64,000 nucleotides of DNA from Streptomyces sp. ISL-1 (GCF_018614585.1 NZ_JAGGOI010000032.1:124001-188000); one strand, 5' to 3'; shown: positions 15,779-24,068, numbered from the stretch's first letter. The notes: generated by a model from the sequence alone, not told the origin. Program-made: numbers and translations.

Positions 15779-17083
15779 ATGCACCAGAAGTCAGCGGCTC
15801 CGTCCGCCCCCACTCCACCTGATCGTGTGGCCCTTCGCGCCGAGCGACGGAGGCTGCGTGAGGGCATACGCGCCAAGCGCTCCCTCCTGAAGGGGCGCTC
15901 CGCCTTCGAGAAGGTTGACGCGCGCCGTAAGTTCAAGGACGCGGTGGCCCGCGATCGGGCCAACCGTGCGCACCAGGACGCCTTGGCGAGGGCAGACCGC
16001 GACAAGCAGCAGAAGCAGCAGTCCGTTGCCGCCCAGCTACGGGCATTCGACAGCGACCAACAGAACTCAGAAGCGCGGGAGCTCCAGCTTCTGCGTCGCC
16101 AGTTCGTTGACGCCGCCCTCCGCCGAGCCCACCTGTCAGTCAAGGACCTCAACGGCCTGGGCGCGGGCCTCATCAACGATCTCGCTGCTCGCGGCATCCG
16201 AACGGCTGCCGACTTCACCGGTATCAGCCGTGGCCCTGCCCCGAACGGCAAGGGCGGCGTCGTCATCTGGATCCACACCTCCGGTGGCCGCAAGGTACAC
16301 GTCAACGGCATCGGTGAGCACCGTGCGAAGGCGCTCGTCGAGTGGCGCAAGTCCTACGTCGCCCGCGCCGAGGAACGCGGCCCGAAACGCATCGGGCTTG
16401 CCGATCGCAGACGGATCGAGGAACTGGCGAAGCAGAGGCGTGCGGAGTTGAAGGCCGAGGAGACCGCAGCGGAAGCCGCCGCCAACGAGACACGCAGCGA
16501 GGCCAGGGCCACCCTTGACGAGACCCTCGCCCGGCTGGCCAAAGCGGCGCGCGACGCCGATCGCGAGGCCGCCGCAAAACGCGCCCAGTACGACTTCCTG
16601 GCCAAAGAGCTTGCGCGCCTCGAAGCCGAACTCGAGCCGCTGGACGCCGCGTACGGCGGGTTCAGGTTCCGGAGAAGGACGCACAACCGGACCGCACGGA
16701 CAGAGCCCTCGTCCGCGACAACCGTCCTGCGACAGCGCCCGAGCTTCACGCCGCCTGCGCCCGTGAGCCTGGAGAAGAAGTCGCCCGAGACCGGACCGCA
16801 GGCCACCGTCAAACGGCCCGGCCTACTGTGGCTCATCCCCATCGTGTTCTACTTCGGCTCCGCTCTGACCGGCACGCCCGTACTCGTCGAAGCGCCCATG
16901 TGGGCCGTGGCCTTCCTGCGGGTGGGCCATCTCGTGGCAGCCAGCTACCTGTTCGGTCACTGGATTCGACGGCGCCGACAGTGGAAGGAGCAGCGGGCGA
17001 CGTCACTCATGCCTGCGATCTCGATCCACATCGTCTGGGTATGGCTGATCGTTGCCGTGGTTCTCGGTGCGCAGTACGACTGA
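15779..17083 (+). CDS. Helix-hairpin-helix, coiled-coil membrane protein
   Basis: A 434-residue protein of unusual composition. Residues 1-115 are strongly charged and probably coiled coil. Residues about 120-200 resemble the helix-hairpin-helix region found in YegI-type kinases (NGLGAGLINDLAARGIRT, then VNGIGEHRAKALVEW). A second Ala/Glu/Arg-rich coiled coil spans about 205-290, a Pro-rich linker follows, and three hydrophobic segments close the protein (starting near 345, 375 and 410). It is therefore probably a membrane-anchored nucleic-acid-binding protein. The association of HhH modules with kinases, here split from the kinase-helicase upstream, supports a shared system. The start codon lacks a clear ribosome binding site. 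Function unknown. Confidence 0.75.
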   Translation: MHQKSAAPSAPTPPDRVALRAERRRLREGIRAKRSLLKGRSAFEKVDARRKFKDAVARDRANRAHQDALARADRDKQQKQQSVAAQLRAFDSDQQNSEARELQLLRRQFVDAALRRAHLSVKDLNGLGAGLINDLAARGIRTAADFTGISRGPAPNGKGGVVIWIHTSGGRKVHVNGIGEHRAKALVEWRKSYVARAEERGPKRIGLADRRRIEELAKQRRAELKAEETAAEAAANETRSEARATLDETLARLAKAARDADREAAAKRAQYDFLAKELARLEAELEPLDAAYGGFRFRRRTHNRTARTEPSSATTVLRQRPSFTPPAPVSLEKKSPETGPQATVKRPGLLWLIPIVFYFGSALTGTPVLVEAPMWAVAFLRVGHLVAASYLFGHWIRRRRQWKEQRATSLMPAISIHIVWVWLIVAVVLGAQYD

Positions 17084-17094
17084 GATGAACGGAA

Positions 17095-17124
17095 GGGGTG
17101 GTGCCGAATGTCCGGTGCCACCCC
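17095..17124. terminator. Bidirectional terminator hairpin
   Basis: A 12-bp stem with two G-T wobbles (GGGGTGG pairing with CCACCCC at the base) lies between the stop of the HhH gene and the convergent DUF397 gene, well placed to end both transcripts. Confidence 0.65.
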
Positions 17125-17143
17125 GGGTGAAGGCTGTGCGGCC

Positions 17144-17350
17144 TCAGCCGTCGGCAGCGAAGCGCACGAATCGAGTCCAGTGCGTCTGCCTGACGGTCAG
17201 CCGGGGCCCTTGAGCGTTCTTCGAGTCCCGGATCAACACGGCTTCGCCGTCGACAGCGACCTCTATGCACTCGCCGCCGTCGCCCGCGCTGTGTGTGCTC
17301 TTGTGCCAGTGGAGCTCAGGGGTGGCTTGCGAGCTGTGCTCGACAGTCAT
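17144..17350 (-). CDS. DUF397 protein
   Basis: A 68-residue protein with the DUF397 pattern: WHKSTHSAGDGGECIEVA, then VLIRDSKN and a C-terminal WTRFVRF. DUF397 proteins are small streptomycete partners of XRE/DUF5753 regulators, thought to antagonise or tune them, as in the WhiJ and AbaA-type modules. Its ATG overlaps the stop of the regulator gene by four bases (ATGA), so the pair is co-translated. A third partner, an RsbW-like ATP-binding protein, is divergently encoded at 18336. I infer a complete three-gene regulatory module from this arrangement; the target genes cannot be read from sequence. Confidence 0.9.
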   Translation of the reverse strand: MTVEHSSQATPELHWHKSTHSAGDGGECIEVAVDGEAVLIRDSKNAQGPRLTVRQTHWTRFVRFAADG

Positions 17351-18219
17351 GACTCTCCCAGCATCTTCTCCATCAGGACCAGGGACTCGTAAGGACTGAG
17401 CGCCTGGCCGCGGATACTGCCGTACCGCGCTGCCAGGATACGTACCTCGTCCGGGACGCTGATGAGCTGATTGATGCTCTGGACTTCTACGTAGGCGACA
17501 GTCGGTCTGCCTTTGGGGGTGAGGAGAATGAACGGCCCCTCAAGGGCGGCATGGTCCTCGCAAGCCATAGGAAGCACCTGAATTGTCGTGCTGCGTAGCC
17601 GCCCCAATCGGAGCAGGTGCCGCAACTGGTCCCTGCGGACCTGCTCCCCGCCAACTGCCCTGCGCAGAGCGGACTCATCGACCACCGCGCTGACCATGGG
17701 TGCGGGCCATCGCGTAAGAATTTCCTGTCGCGTCAGCCGCGCAGCCACCCGCTGCTCGATCGTCGCTTCGTCGAGCAGTGGCTGACGCACCATGAACGTG
17801 GTGCGGGCATACGCCTCGGTCTGGAGGAGCCCCGGGACGGTCAGCGTGCTGAAGAAGCTGATCTCAACGGCCTCGCGCTCCAGACGCGCATAGTCCCTGA
17901 ACCAAGCCGGATGCCTGACCCGCGCCCGGGCCTTCGCACGCGCCACATCCTCCGTAGCAGCCCGCAACAGCCCGCCCGCGTCCAGCAGTTCATCCGCCGC
18001 CGCCAAGAACTCCGGCTGTGGCGTCCGCCGACCCCGCTCCAGCGAGCGGATCAGGTCCTCGCTGTATCCGAGTCGTTCGCCGAGTTCCCGCTGCGTAAGC
18101 CCTACTCGTTCCCGCAGCAGCCGCACCTGACGGCCGATCGTGCGGAACAGGTCCGCCGAACCGTCCTCGTCCTCCGGCGGTTCGGGCCGCTTCTCTTCGC
18201 CCGCGTCCGACACCGACAC
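17347..18219 (-). CDS. XRE-family regulator with DUF5753 domain
   Basis: A 290-residue helix-turn-helix regulator. The N-terminal XRE domain (RQVRLLRERVGLTQRELGER ... EDLIRSLERGRR) covers about residues 25-85. The DUF5753 domain fills the rest, with characteristic TVPGLLQTEAYAR and the C-terminal LSPYESLVLMEKM. Such proteins control development and antibiotic production in Streptomyces together with DUF397 partners. GTG 18219 is preferred over TTG 18243 because GGTGA lies a few bases upstream. The gene is translationally coupled to the DUF397 gene. The divergent region with repeated CCGGTAC/GTACCGG elements is a candidate operator for this protein. Confidence 0.9.
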   Translation of the reverse strand: MSVSDAGEEKRPEPPEDEDGSADLFRTIGRQVRLLRERVGLTQRELGERLGYSEDLIRSLERGRRTPQPEFLAAADELLDAGGLLRAATEDVARAKARARVRHPAWFRDYARLEREAVEISFFSTLTVPGLLQTEAYARTTFMVRQPLLDEATIEQRVAARLTRQEILTRWPAPMVSAVVDESALRRAVGGEQVRRDQLRHLLRLGRLRSTTIQVLPMACEDHAALEGPFILLTPKGRPTVAYVEVQSINQLISVPDEVRILAARYGSIRGQALSPYESLVLMEKMLGES

Positions 18220-18243
18220 TTGATCACCCCGCTCGCGCGACAA

Positions 18244-18291
18244 CCGGTACGGCGCACCTTCCGTACCTGTACCGGTACTCTCCGTACCGGA
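18244..18291. promoter_or_regulatory. GTAC-rich repeat cluster in the divergent promoter
   Basis: The 116-base divergent interval between the XRE and ATP-binding genes carries overlapping inverted and direct repeats built on GTAC: CCGGTAC at 18244, CCGTACCTGTACCGGTAC at 18261-18278 and CCGTACCGGA at 18282. Their density suggests an operator for the XRE regulator or another local factor. No binding data support this. Confidence 0.45.
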
Positions 18292-18335
18292 AGATTCCCT
18301 GGTCAGGGTACGACGGCTCGGACACGCTGAGTGAC

Positions 18336-18833
18336 GTGAACTCAGAAATCGCCCAACTCCCCACTCCGGTAACGGCCGCCCAAGCCGTCTCCAGCAACCG
18401 CCGCTTCACCGTGCTGCTCTCCGCTACCCGTCGCGGCGCCCGCCTCGCGCGGTGGTTGACGGTCCAGCAACTCGCCGACTGGGACAGGCCGTACGACACC
18501 GCCGAGCAGATCGTCGCCGAACTTGCCGCCAACGCGATCCAGCACGGACGCGTACCGGGACGCGACTTCCGGCTCACCGTGGTGCTCGACGCCGACGGCA
18601 TGCTACGTATCGAGGTGACGGATGCGCGCGCCGACCGGATGCCCACGCGGCCTTCGACGGCAGAGCCGGATGCTCAGCAGGAGAGCGGACGCGGACTGCT
18701 CATCGTGGACACACTCGCGGACCTCTGGGGCGTCGACCTCAGCCCGGGCACCCCGACCCGCAAGACCGTGTGGGCGACACTTGCACCGGCTACACCACCG
18801 AGCCCGCCCATGGCCGGTCCGCTGACCACCTGA
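18336..18833 (+). CDS. RsbW-like ATP-binding protein (HATPase, anti-sigma-type), copy 1
   Basis: A 165-residue GHKL-fold ATP-binding protein. The N box reads VAELAANAIQHG, the G1 box EVTDARADR and the G2 box GRGLLIVDTLADLWG, all as in anti-sigma-factor kinases. The acidic catalytic residue and Asn of the N box are present, so it probably binds ATP. In streptomycetes, genes like this sit beside XRE/DUF397 pairs. The GTG start follows a 13-base leader CACGCTGAGTGAC that also directly precedes the second copy at 25498. The two proteins are clear paralogues (shared TRRGAR, QQLADW, HGRVPGRDFRLT). Confidence 0.88.
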   Translation: MNSEIAQLPTPVTAAQAVSSNRRFTVLLSATRRGARLARWLTVQQLADWDRPYDTAEQIVAELAANAIQHGRVPGRDFRLTVVLDADGMLRIEVTDARADRMPTRPSTAEPDAQQESGRGLLIVDTLADLWGVDLSPGTPTRKTVWATLAPATPPSPPMAGPLTT

Positions 18834-19191
18834 CCTCACACGAGCCTTGCCGGCGCCTGCACTCTCGCGGCGAGCGGACCTTCACGGAAGGCTGCGGGCT
18901 GAGCATTCACGGTCTCCCGCCCTTCCGCGAGAGTGTCCCGCTGCGGGCCCCTGGACGGCTGTCCGTGTTCCCGGCCCGCGACCTGGATCGTCCGGGTGCG
19001 ACGCGCCTCCCTCCCGCTTCCGCCCGCCGACGTCGACCTCCTGCGCGACGAACTCCGGGCACTGCTCGAGCCGTACGAGGAGACGGTGAACGGCTACCGG
19101 TGGCCTCGCTGTCCGCTCACCAGGAGCACTGCGGCAAGTAGAGCCGGTGGGGGCTCACAGCGGGGCAAGAGCCAGGTCTATGCTCCGGACC
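18834..19191. other. Stretch with an uncertain small gene
   Basis: The region downstream of the ATP-binding gene has no firm gene. A plus-strand frame from GTG 18933 gives a protein-like segment (RVRRASLPLPPADVDLLRDE, then a LEPYEETVNGYRW stretch) ending near 19130, after which the frame runs on into implausible sequence and overlaps the broken gene at 19192. It may be a small gene that lost its stop, or a remnant. Confidence 0.3.
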
Positions 19192-19786
19192 ATGGGATTG
19201 GGCATCACCGTTCTGGGTCGACTGGGCGCACCTCACCGCCATCCCGGCCAGCGACCGCGTCGCCCGACTGGAAGACGCCGCGTATGACCTCGACGAGATC
19301 GAGTACGGCTGGACGTGGCCCTCGATTGACGGCAACCCCTGGTGCGGCGGGTACGAGTTCCGAGACACGCTCGGCTCCTACAAGCCCCACTTCTGGGCCG
19401 GTGAGGCGTGGGACGTCGTACGCGTGTTCGCAGATCCCGCGCTGAAGGCTGCCCTGGACCGGTTTCTCACACCACTGTTGTGGGACGACGCCACAAGCGA
19501 CGACGATGACGCCGAGGCCCAGGACGAAGGCCGAGGCGGGATGGATCTGCTACGCCGGAGTCTGTTGGTCAGCTGCACGCCCGAGGCCGTCGAGGACCTG
19601 GTCGACGCCTGGAACGAGGCGGCACCTCTCCTCGCACAACTCCGGGAGCCGTACGCAGTACACGCCGCGCGCCCGGGGCGATGGATCGCGAACTTCGAGG
19701 AGTTCAGCGACCTGCTCCAGGGCTGGGCCGAGGTGGCGACGGAAGCCGAGCGGCGCGGATGGGGGCTGGTGGGACTCCGGGTCTGA
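19192..19786 (+). pseudogene. Hypothetical protein gene with a frameshift near its start
   Basis: ATG 19192 gives MGLGITVL and then leaves the protein-like frame. From 19211 another frame reads continuously through FWVDWAHLTAIPASDRVARL and PSIDGNPWCGGYEFRDTLG to a stop at 19786, but has no start codon before GTG 19424. Joining the two at about 19212-19218 with a one-base correction gives a coherent protein of about 197 residues, rich in Trp and acidic residues, of unknown function. Either the gene is broken, or a sequencing error is present, or a shortened 120-residue protein starts at GTG 19424. Confidence 0.55.
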
Positions 19787-19925
19787 GCTGCGCCCCGGAG
19801 AGATACCGGAACGTCAGACCTACGCCCAGCCCACGACCGCAGAATTCACCTGCACCGGCCGCACCTTTTCTTCTGCGACGCCTTGGGGACCGCCCGCGCT
19901 CAACCGTCGCGAACTTCTGTCCCGC

Positions 19926-20600
19926 CTACCCGGCGATACGTGCCCGCACCATCAGCGTTCCGAGCTTGCCGGCCTCCGGCGGTCCGAGCACCCGCGCATC
20001 GATGTCCGTGAACCCGTGGCGCTTGAGCAGGTCGGACCAGACCTCAGGCTTGTACTGCCAGCGCAGCACGGTCAGTTCACGCTCACGGCCTTCCAGCCAT
20101 TTGCCGCGCATAGGCTGCGGCCCGTACGAGCCGACGACCGGCTCGGCCTGGCTGAACGCGAAGATGCCACCGGGCGCCAGCCGCTTGGCCACCAGAGGGA
20201 ACATCTGCTCCGGGTCGGTGAACCACACCGCTCCCCATACCGAGTAGACGGCGTCGAACGGCTCGCTGTCGGAGGCGAGGTAGTCGCACACGTCCCCGCA
20301 CACGAAGGAGACGCGCGGGTCCTCCCGCCACCACCCACGGGCACGGGCCACCTGGACGGGGGAGAGATCGACCCCGATCACCTCAACCCCCTGCCGGGCC
20401 AGGAACACCGCCTCCTTGCCCTCCGCCGGCCCCAGTTCCAGGGCCCGGCACGGATGTCCGAGCACTTCCGCCCCCGGCCCATGGCCCGGGTACTGGGTCC
20501 ACTCGAACCGGTCGACTACAGGCGCGGGCTGGTCGCCCTCACCGCGGTGCGGCATGTACGTGTCCCAGTACGCGGCCGGCGTGGGGGGTGGATGCGGCAT
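19926..20600 (-). CDS. Class I SAM-dependent methyltransferase (methyltransferase type 11-like)
   Basis: A 224-residue Rossmann-fold methyltransferase. Motif I reads CRALELGPAEGKEAVFLAR, followed by the acidic ribose-binding VEVIGVDLSPVQV, then DAVYSVWGAVWFTDPE and LAPGGIFAFSQ. The motif I glycines deviate slightly (ELGPAEG) but the fold is clear. The likely substrate is a small molecule; nothing in the context identifies it. ATG 20600 is chosen for the GAGGAA sequence just upstream; a longer frame reaches 20642. It lies on the same strand as the upstream gene at 20757, but a strong hairpin separates them, so it is probably transcribed alone. Confidence 0.85.
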   Translation of the reverse strand: MPHPPPTPAAYWDTYMPHRGEGDQPAPVVDRFEWTQYPGHGPGAEVLGHPCRALELGPAEGKEAVFLARQGVEVIGVDLSPVQVARARGWWREDPRVSFVCGDVCDYLASDSEPFDAVYSVWGAVWFTDPEQMFPLVAKRLAPGGIFAFSQAEPVVGSYGPQPMRGKWLEGRERELTVLRWQYKPEVWSDLLKRHGFTDIDARVLGPPEAGKLGTLMVRARIAG

Positions 20601-20697
20601 GGCGTTCCTCGGGGGACGGCGGTGACCGGTGGAGCTGATCACCGTACCGGTGCCACCAAGAGCCCGTTGGGGAATGACACAGCGCTGCCGCGCCCTG

Positions 20698-20750
20698 CGC
20701 GAACGCAGGCCCAGGGATGCTCACGGCGTCCCCGGGCCTGATCGTTCGCG
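20698..20750 (-). terminator. Long terminator hairpin
   Basis: Nested stems CGCGAACG/CGTTCGCG (8 bp), AGGCCC/GGGCCT (6 bp) and GGGA/TCCC surround an 11-base loop, immediately after the stop of the minus-strand gene at 20757. It should end that transcript before the methyltransferase gene. Confidence 0.75.
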
Positions 20751-20756
20751 AAAGAT

Positions 20757-21197
20757 TCAGTGGCAGTTCTCGCCCGGTCGGCACGGTCCGCACTTGGCGT
20801 AGTCGGCCTCCCACAGCTTCCAGTCGACGTCGAAGCCGTTGTCCGCGATGACCTGCGCTGTTCGCTCTACAGATCCGTCGTACTTGAACTCGATCTCAGG
20901 GATGTGCTCCAGGAACCGGCCGTCGAAGTGCCGGTGGCAGAACTCGCGGTAGTTGCGGGTGTCCAGGATGAAGACGTGCACCGCGATGTCGACGGTCCGG
21001 CCGCAGCACAACTCGAGGGCCTGGCCCCACTTCTCGATGGCGGTGATCAGGTACGAGACGGCCGCGCCGAACAGGCGGGTTGCCATCACCTCGTCGAACG
21101 GGTAGTCGCGCATGAGGAGCTGGATCTCGCGGTCCCACACCTCGGGGTCCACGAAGTCCCGCGGGTCACGGAGCTTGGTCTCGACTGCCGTTGCCAT
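20757..21197 (-). CDS. Conserved streptomycete hypothetical protein
   Basis: A 146-residue soluble protein that I recognise only as a widespread streptomycete hypothetical. Distinct segments are DPEVWDREIQLLMRDYPFDE, LITAIEKWGQALELCCG, FILDTRNYREFCHRHF and the Cys-rich end CGPCRPGENCH, which could bind a metal. ATG 21197 is supported by GGAGGACAGC directly upstream. It is divergent from the XRE-TPR regulator at 21401, with a 19-bp palindrome between them, so it may be controlled by that protein. No enzymatic motif is visible. Confidence 0.8.
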   Translation of the reverse strand: MATAVETKLRDPRDFVDPEVWDREIQLLMRDYPFDEVMATRLFGAAVSYLITAIEKWGQALELCCGRTVDIAVHVFILDTRNYREFCHRHFDGRFLEHIPEIEFKYDGSVERTAQVIADNGFDVDWKLWEADYAKCGPCRPGENCH

Positions 21198-21293
21198 GCT
21201 GTCCTCCGGATCTCTCATGGCACCCGCCACTCACAGCGGGGCGTGCTCCCAGGCAACCGCTCCCCGACGTTCTGCGGTGATTCCCTGTCATCG

Positions 21294-21312
21294 TGTGCAA
21301 GCCGTTTGCACA
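21294..21312. promoter_or_regulatory. 19-bp palindrome in a divergent promoter
   Basis: TGTGCAA and TTGCACA are perfect inverted repeats separated by GCCGT, about 90 bases upstream of each flanking start. Size and position suit an operator bound by the XRE-TPR regulator encoded next to it. Confidence 0.45.
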
Positions 21313-21400
21313 TCCTGCACGCGCCGTATACGAGCTGCTGATCACCACTTACGGTGGGTAGGCGGCCCGCCCTGCCGGGCGCTGGCGAGTAGGAGGCCAG

Positions 21401-22690
21401 ATGAGCGCCCATCAGCTGTGGACTTCCGGGACGGTCCGTGCCCTCGTCGCGAATCTCGATCCGGGAGGCCTTGTCCGGGTCGGGCGGCAGCGGCGTGGCT
21501 GGCGGCAGGGGGATCTCGGCGCGCGGATCGGGTGCTCGGCCTCCACCGTCTCCCGTCTGGAGCAGCGGGGCAGGCGTGCTGATCTGGAGCTGATCAGGCG
21601 TGCTGCCCGGGAGGTGGGCGTACCGACACATGTGCTGGCTGCGTCCCTCGGGTTAACCGGTGCCCAAGCCACTATTGTTGCGCCGGAACGGCCACGCTGT
21701 GCCGAGGAGGATCCGATGCGCCGCCGCACGCTGCTCGCCGCCGCTGGCCTAGCGGCCCCATTCTCGCTCCTGGCGAGCCTGGACGAGGCGCTCGCGATCA
21801 CGCCCGACCCCACCGGGTCTCCGGTTCCCTTCGACTCCCGGCTCGCAGCGGCTCGCAGCCACTACGACGCAGGTCAGAACAGCATGCTGCTCAAGGTGCT
21901 TCCCGGCCTGCTGGCAGACGCCCACGCTGCAGTCATTGACCGGACGGAGATGTCGTTCGCCCGCCTGTCGGCCACCTACAGCCTTGCGGCGCAAGGGCTG
22001 ATCAAGATCGGACGGTACGGTCAGGCCAGGCTCACAGCAGACCGAGCAACGGTCTATGCGGAACTCTCCGGCTCCCCGCTCGTGTCGGCAGCGGCTGCCC
22101 GCGAGCTGAGCATCGTCCTTCGCCATCAGGATCAGCCTGCGGCGGCCCAGCGCCATATCCTGGCCGCGGTCGCCCGGGTCGAGGCCACCGGCCTGAGGAA
22201 CGACGCGCAGGCTTCCGCTTATGCGCAGATGCTCTGCACCACCGCCTACACGGAAGCGCGTGCTGGTGATCGGGATCAGGCACTCGCCATGATCCGTGAA
22301 GCCACCCAGGCTGCTCGCGACCTTCCCCACGAAGCGCCTGAGGGCCGTCTCTTCCCGGTCACACCGGCGGCCGTCGACCTGTACGCCGTCAGCGTCAACT
22401 GGGCACTGGGCGATGCAGGCGCGGCCCTGGAAGCCGGCCGTCGGCTCCATGCGAGCCAGTTCAAGACTGCTGAGAGGAAGGGGCGGATGCACACCGACCT
22501 CGGCCGGGCCTGGTGGCAGTGGGGCAAGCCGGAGCAGACGGCGGCGGAACTACTCGCCGCCGCACGAGTGTCACCCAGTGAGGTGCGTGACCGCCCGGCG
22601 ATCCGAAGCATCGTCAGTGAGCTGCGTTCTGGTCACGGCAACGTCGTCGGTGTACGGCAGTTGGTAGCCGCAGCCGGCATGACTGCCTGA
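21401..22690 (+). CDS. XRE-family regulator with TPR-like C-terminal domain
   Basis: A 429-residue protein. Residues about 22-80 form an XRE helix-turn-helix (RVGRQRRGWRQGDLGARIGC, then STVSRLEQRGR). The remaining 300 residues are alpha-helical with repeated TPR-like pairs (LAAQGLIKIGRYGQARLTAD, ARAGDRDQALAMIREATQAA). A short hydrophobic RRRTLLAAAGLAA stretch near 105-120 resembles a degenerate export signal but sits inside the protein. Such regulators often sense a peptide or small molecule through their TPR part. An AGGAGG sequence precedes ATG 21401 at good spacing. Divergence from the gene at 21197 and the palindrome between them suggest local regulation. Confidence 0.85.
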   Translation: MSAHQLWTSGTVRALVANLDPGGLVRVGRQRRGWRQGDLGARIGCSASTVSRLEQRGRRADLELIRRAAREVGVPTHVLAASLGLTGAQATIVAPERPRCAEEDPMRRRTLLAAAGLAAPFSLLASLDEALAITPDPTGSPVPFDSRLAAARSHYDAGQNSMLLKVLPGLLADAHAAVIDRTEMSFARLSATYSLAAQGLIKIGRYGQARLTADRATVYAELSGSPLVSAAAARELSIVLRHQDQPAAAQRHILAAVARVEATGLRNDAQASAYAQMLCTTAYTEARAGDRDQALAMIREATQAARDLPHEAPEGRLFPVTPAAVDLYAVSVNWALGDAGAALEAGRRLHASQFKTAERKGRMHTDLGRAWWQWGKPEQTAAELLAAARVSPSEVRDRPAIRSIVSELRSGHGNVVGVRQLVAAAGMTA

Positions 22691-22768
22691 ACTGGTTGCC
22701 ACCTTTCCTCGGAAGCGCGATCCGTCCGACGAGGTCTCACTTCAGTGGGGCTCCCGCGTCTCCATGAG

Positions 22769-23284
22769 TCAATCCACTTGCTTTGTCCAAGGCTTGCAGC
22801 CGGAGGTCTTGAAGAACTCGCCCTCGTTCAGGGTCACGATGGCCCGGCCTTCGGTCATGTCGTTGGCGAGGATGGAACTGCTGTCTCCGGAGGCGTCGCT
22901 CATTCGGGCCCAGTAGCAGCCGCTGGATCCGTCGGCCGGTCCCATGCTGGTGTAGGTACCCGGGTCGAGGTATTCGTCGTCGAGCGCGTCGAGGGGATCC
23001 TCGTAGTCCGGGGTATTGGCGGTGGCTTCGTAGGTGCCGGGTTGGATGCCGAGGGTTTCGCCCATGGCACCGTCGATCTCCTCGAGGAATTCTTCGAATT
23101 CGCGCTGGGCGTCTTCGTACGTCTGCTCCGCTGCTGCCCGGTCGTCCTTGGACGGCTTCGGGGCCGGGGTGGTGGCGGTTGTGGTGTTCGGCGTTGCCTT
23201 GGCGTCGGTGTTGGTGCTTCCGCATCCGGTGAGCACCAGGGTGGCCAGCAGTGCGGCGGCCAGGACGAGGCTTCCGTTCTTCAT
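22769..23284 (-). CDS. Small secreted lipoprotein
   Basis: A 171-residue protein with a type II signal peptide: MKNGSLVLAAALLATLVLTGC, with lipobox LTGC placing the lipidated Cys near residue 21. A Thr/Pro-rich linker follows, then an acidic helical segment (about residues 45-85) and a compact C-terminal domain with GSSGCYWARMSD and FFKTSGCKPW, whose two cysteines could form a disulfide. It should sit on the outer face of the membrane. ATG 23284 is preceded by AGGAAGA. The function is unknown; similar small lipoproteins are common in Streptomyces. It lies convergent to the XRE-TPR gene. Confidence 0.82.
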   Translation of the reverse strand: MKNGSLVLAAALLATLVLTGCGSTNTDAKATPNTTTATTPAPKPSKDDRAAAEQTYEDAQREFEEFLEEIDGAMGETLGIQPGTYEATANTPDYEDPLDALDDEYLDPGTYTSMGPADGSSGCYWARMSDASGDSSSILANDMTEGRAIVTLNEGEFFKTSGCKPWTKQVD

Positions 23285-23417
23285 CAGGGATCTTCCTGGA
23301 CCATTGGAAACAGTGTTTGAGGACGCCTCGGTGAGGCTGGTGACTGTTCCGTCGTGCTGGTCCTCAGCCGGGGCCCACGGAGCATGCTGTCGATACTTCT
23401 CGACCTCTCGTGTCTGG

Positions 23418-23648
23418 TTACGAGCCTGTTTCCACGGGCTCGGCGCGGTACAAGACAGGCCGGTCCTGCACCTTGACCAGCAGGCCGGCGCTCGCGAGAT
23501 CGCGGAGGATCTGCCGCGTGTGCTTTGGCTCGGGCTCGTGCCCCGCATCGCGAAGGGCGGTGAGGGCGCGCTGGGTGCCCCAGAGTCCGCGGTACGTGCG
23601 GACTGCCGTCTCCAAGCTGACGCGTTGGTTCGGTCGGTGCTGGCTCAC
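23418..23648 (-). CDS. Small winged-helix-like hypothetical protein
   Basis: A 76-residue, mostly helical protein: LETAVRTYRGLWGTQRALTA, then HTRQILRDLASAGLLVKVQD and a closing PVLYRAE strand. The pattern of helices followed by a beta hairpin suggests a small winged helix, possibly DNA-binding. GTG 23648 follows a GAGGG sequence and lies 10 bases after the stop of the zinc-ribbon-like gene, so the two form an operon. A degraded second copy of the coding sequence is present near 25074-25160, showing local duplication. No function is known to me. Confidence 0.65.
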   Translation of the reverse strand: MSQHRPNQRVSLETAVRTYRGLWGTQRALTALRDAGHEPEPKHTRQILRDLASAGLLVKVQDRPVLYRAEPVETGS

Positions 23649-23658
23649 GGGGATGCCC

Positions 23659-23961
23659 TCACTGCTCGGTGCGGTGCGCCTTCTTATCGTGGTTGCGGAT
23701 GCTGACAGGGGCCCCGACGTAGTCACACGACGGGCACTGCTGCCAAGCGCCGGAGTCGACAGCCCTCGTGGTGACGGAGTGGCCGGGGCCGTAGCCGTGC
23801 TTGTGCAGCAACTGCGGTACGGACGACCCGTACTCGGTCGCGAGCAGAGCTGCTTCGGCCACCTTGTCGTGTCCCGGCGCGAAGAAGGATCCGGCACCGA
23901 TGGTCGTGCCACAGCCGTACCAGCACGTACCGGTCGCCGTCAGACGGGGAAGGTTGGTCAT
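23659..23961 (-). CDS. Small Cys-rich (zinc-ribbon-like) hypothetical protein
   Basis: A 100-residue protein with two potential metal-binding clusters: TCWYGCG near residue 13 and QCPSCDY with two His residues (IRNHDKKAH) at the C-terminus, the latter resembling a C2H2 zinc finger. The middle part, FFAPGHDKVAEAALLATEYG, is a block I know from other streptomycete hypotheticals. ATG 23961 is chosen for the GGATGA just upstream; ATG 23967 is equally open. It is followed after 10 bases by a winged-helix-like gene. A nucleic-acid-binding role is plausible but unproven. Confidence 0.68.
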   Translation of the reverse strand: MTNLPRLTATGTCWYGCGTTIGAGSFFAPGHDKVAEAALLATEYGSSVPQLLHKHGYGPGHSVTTRAVDSGAWQQCPSCDYVGAPVSIRNHDKKAHRTEQ

Positions 23962-24068
23962 GCTCATCCGTTCAGTCCAGGGCGCCGCGACGGCGCTCGT
24001 AGTGTCGACTGTTTCTCTGTCGCCCGAGAGATCGATCACCTGGGGTGATCTGTGTACGGACCCGTACG

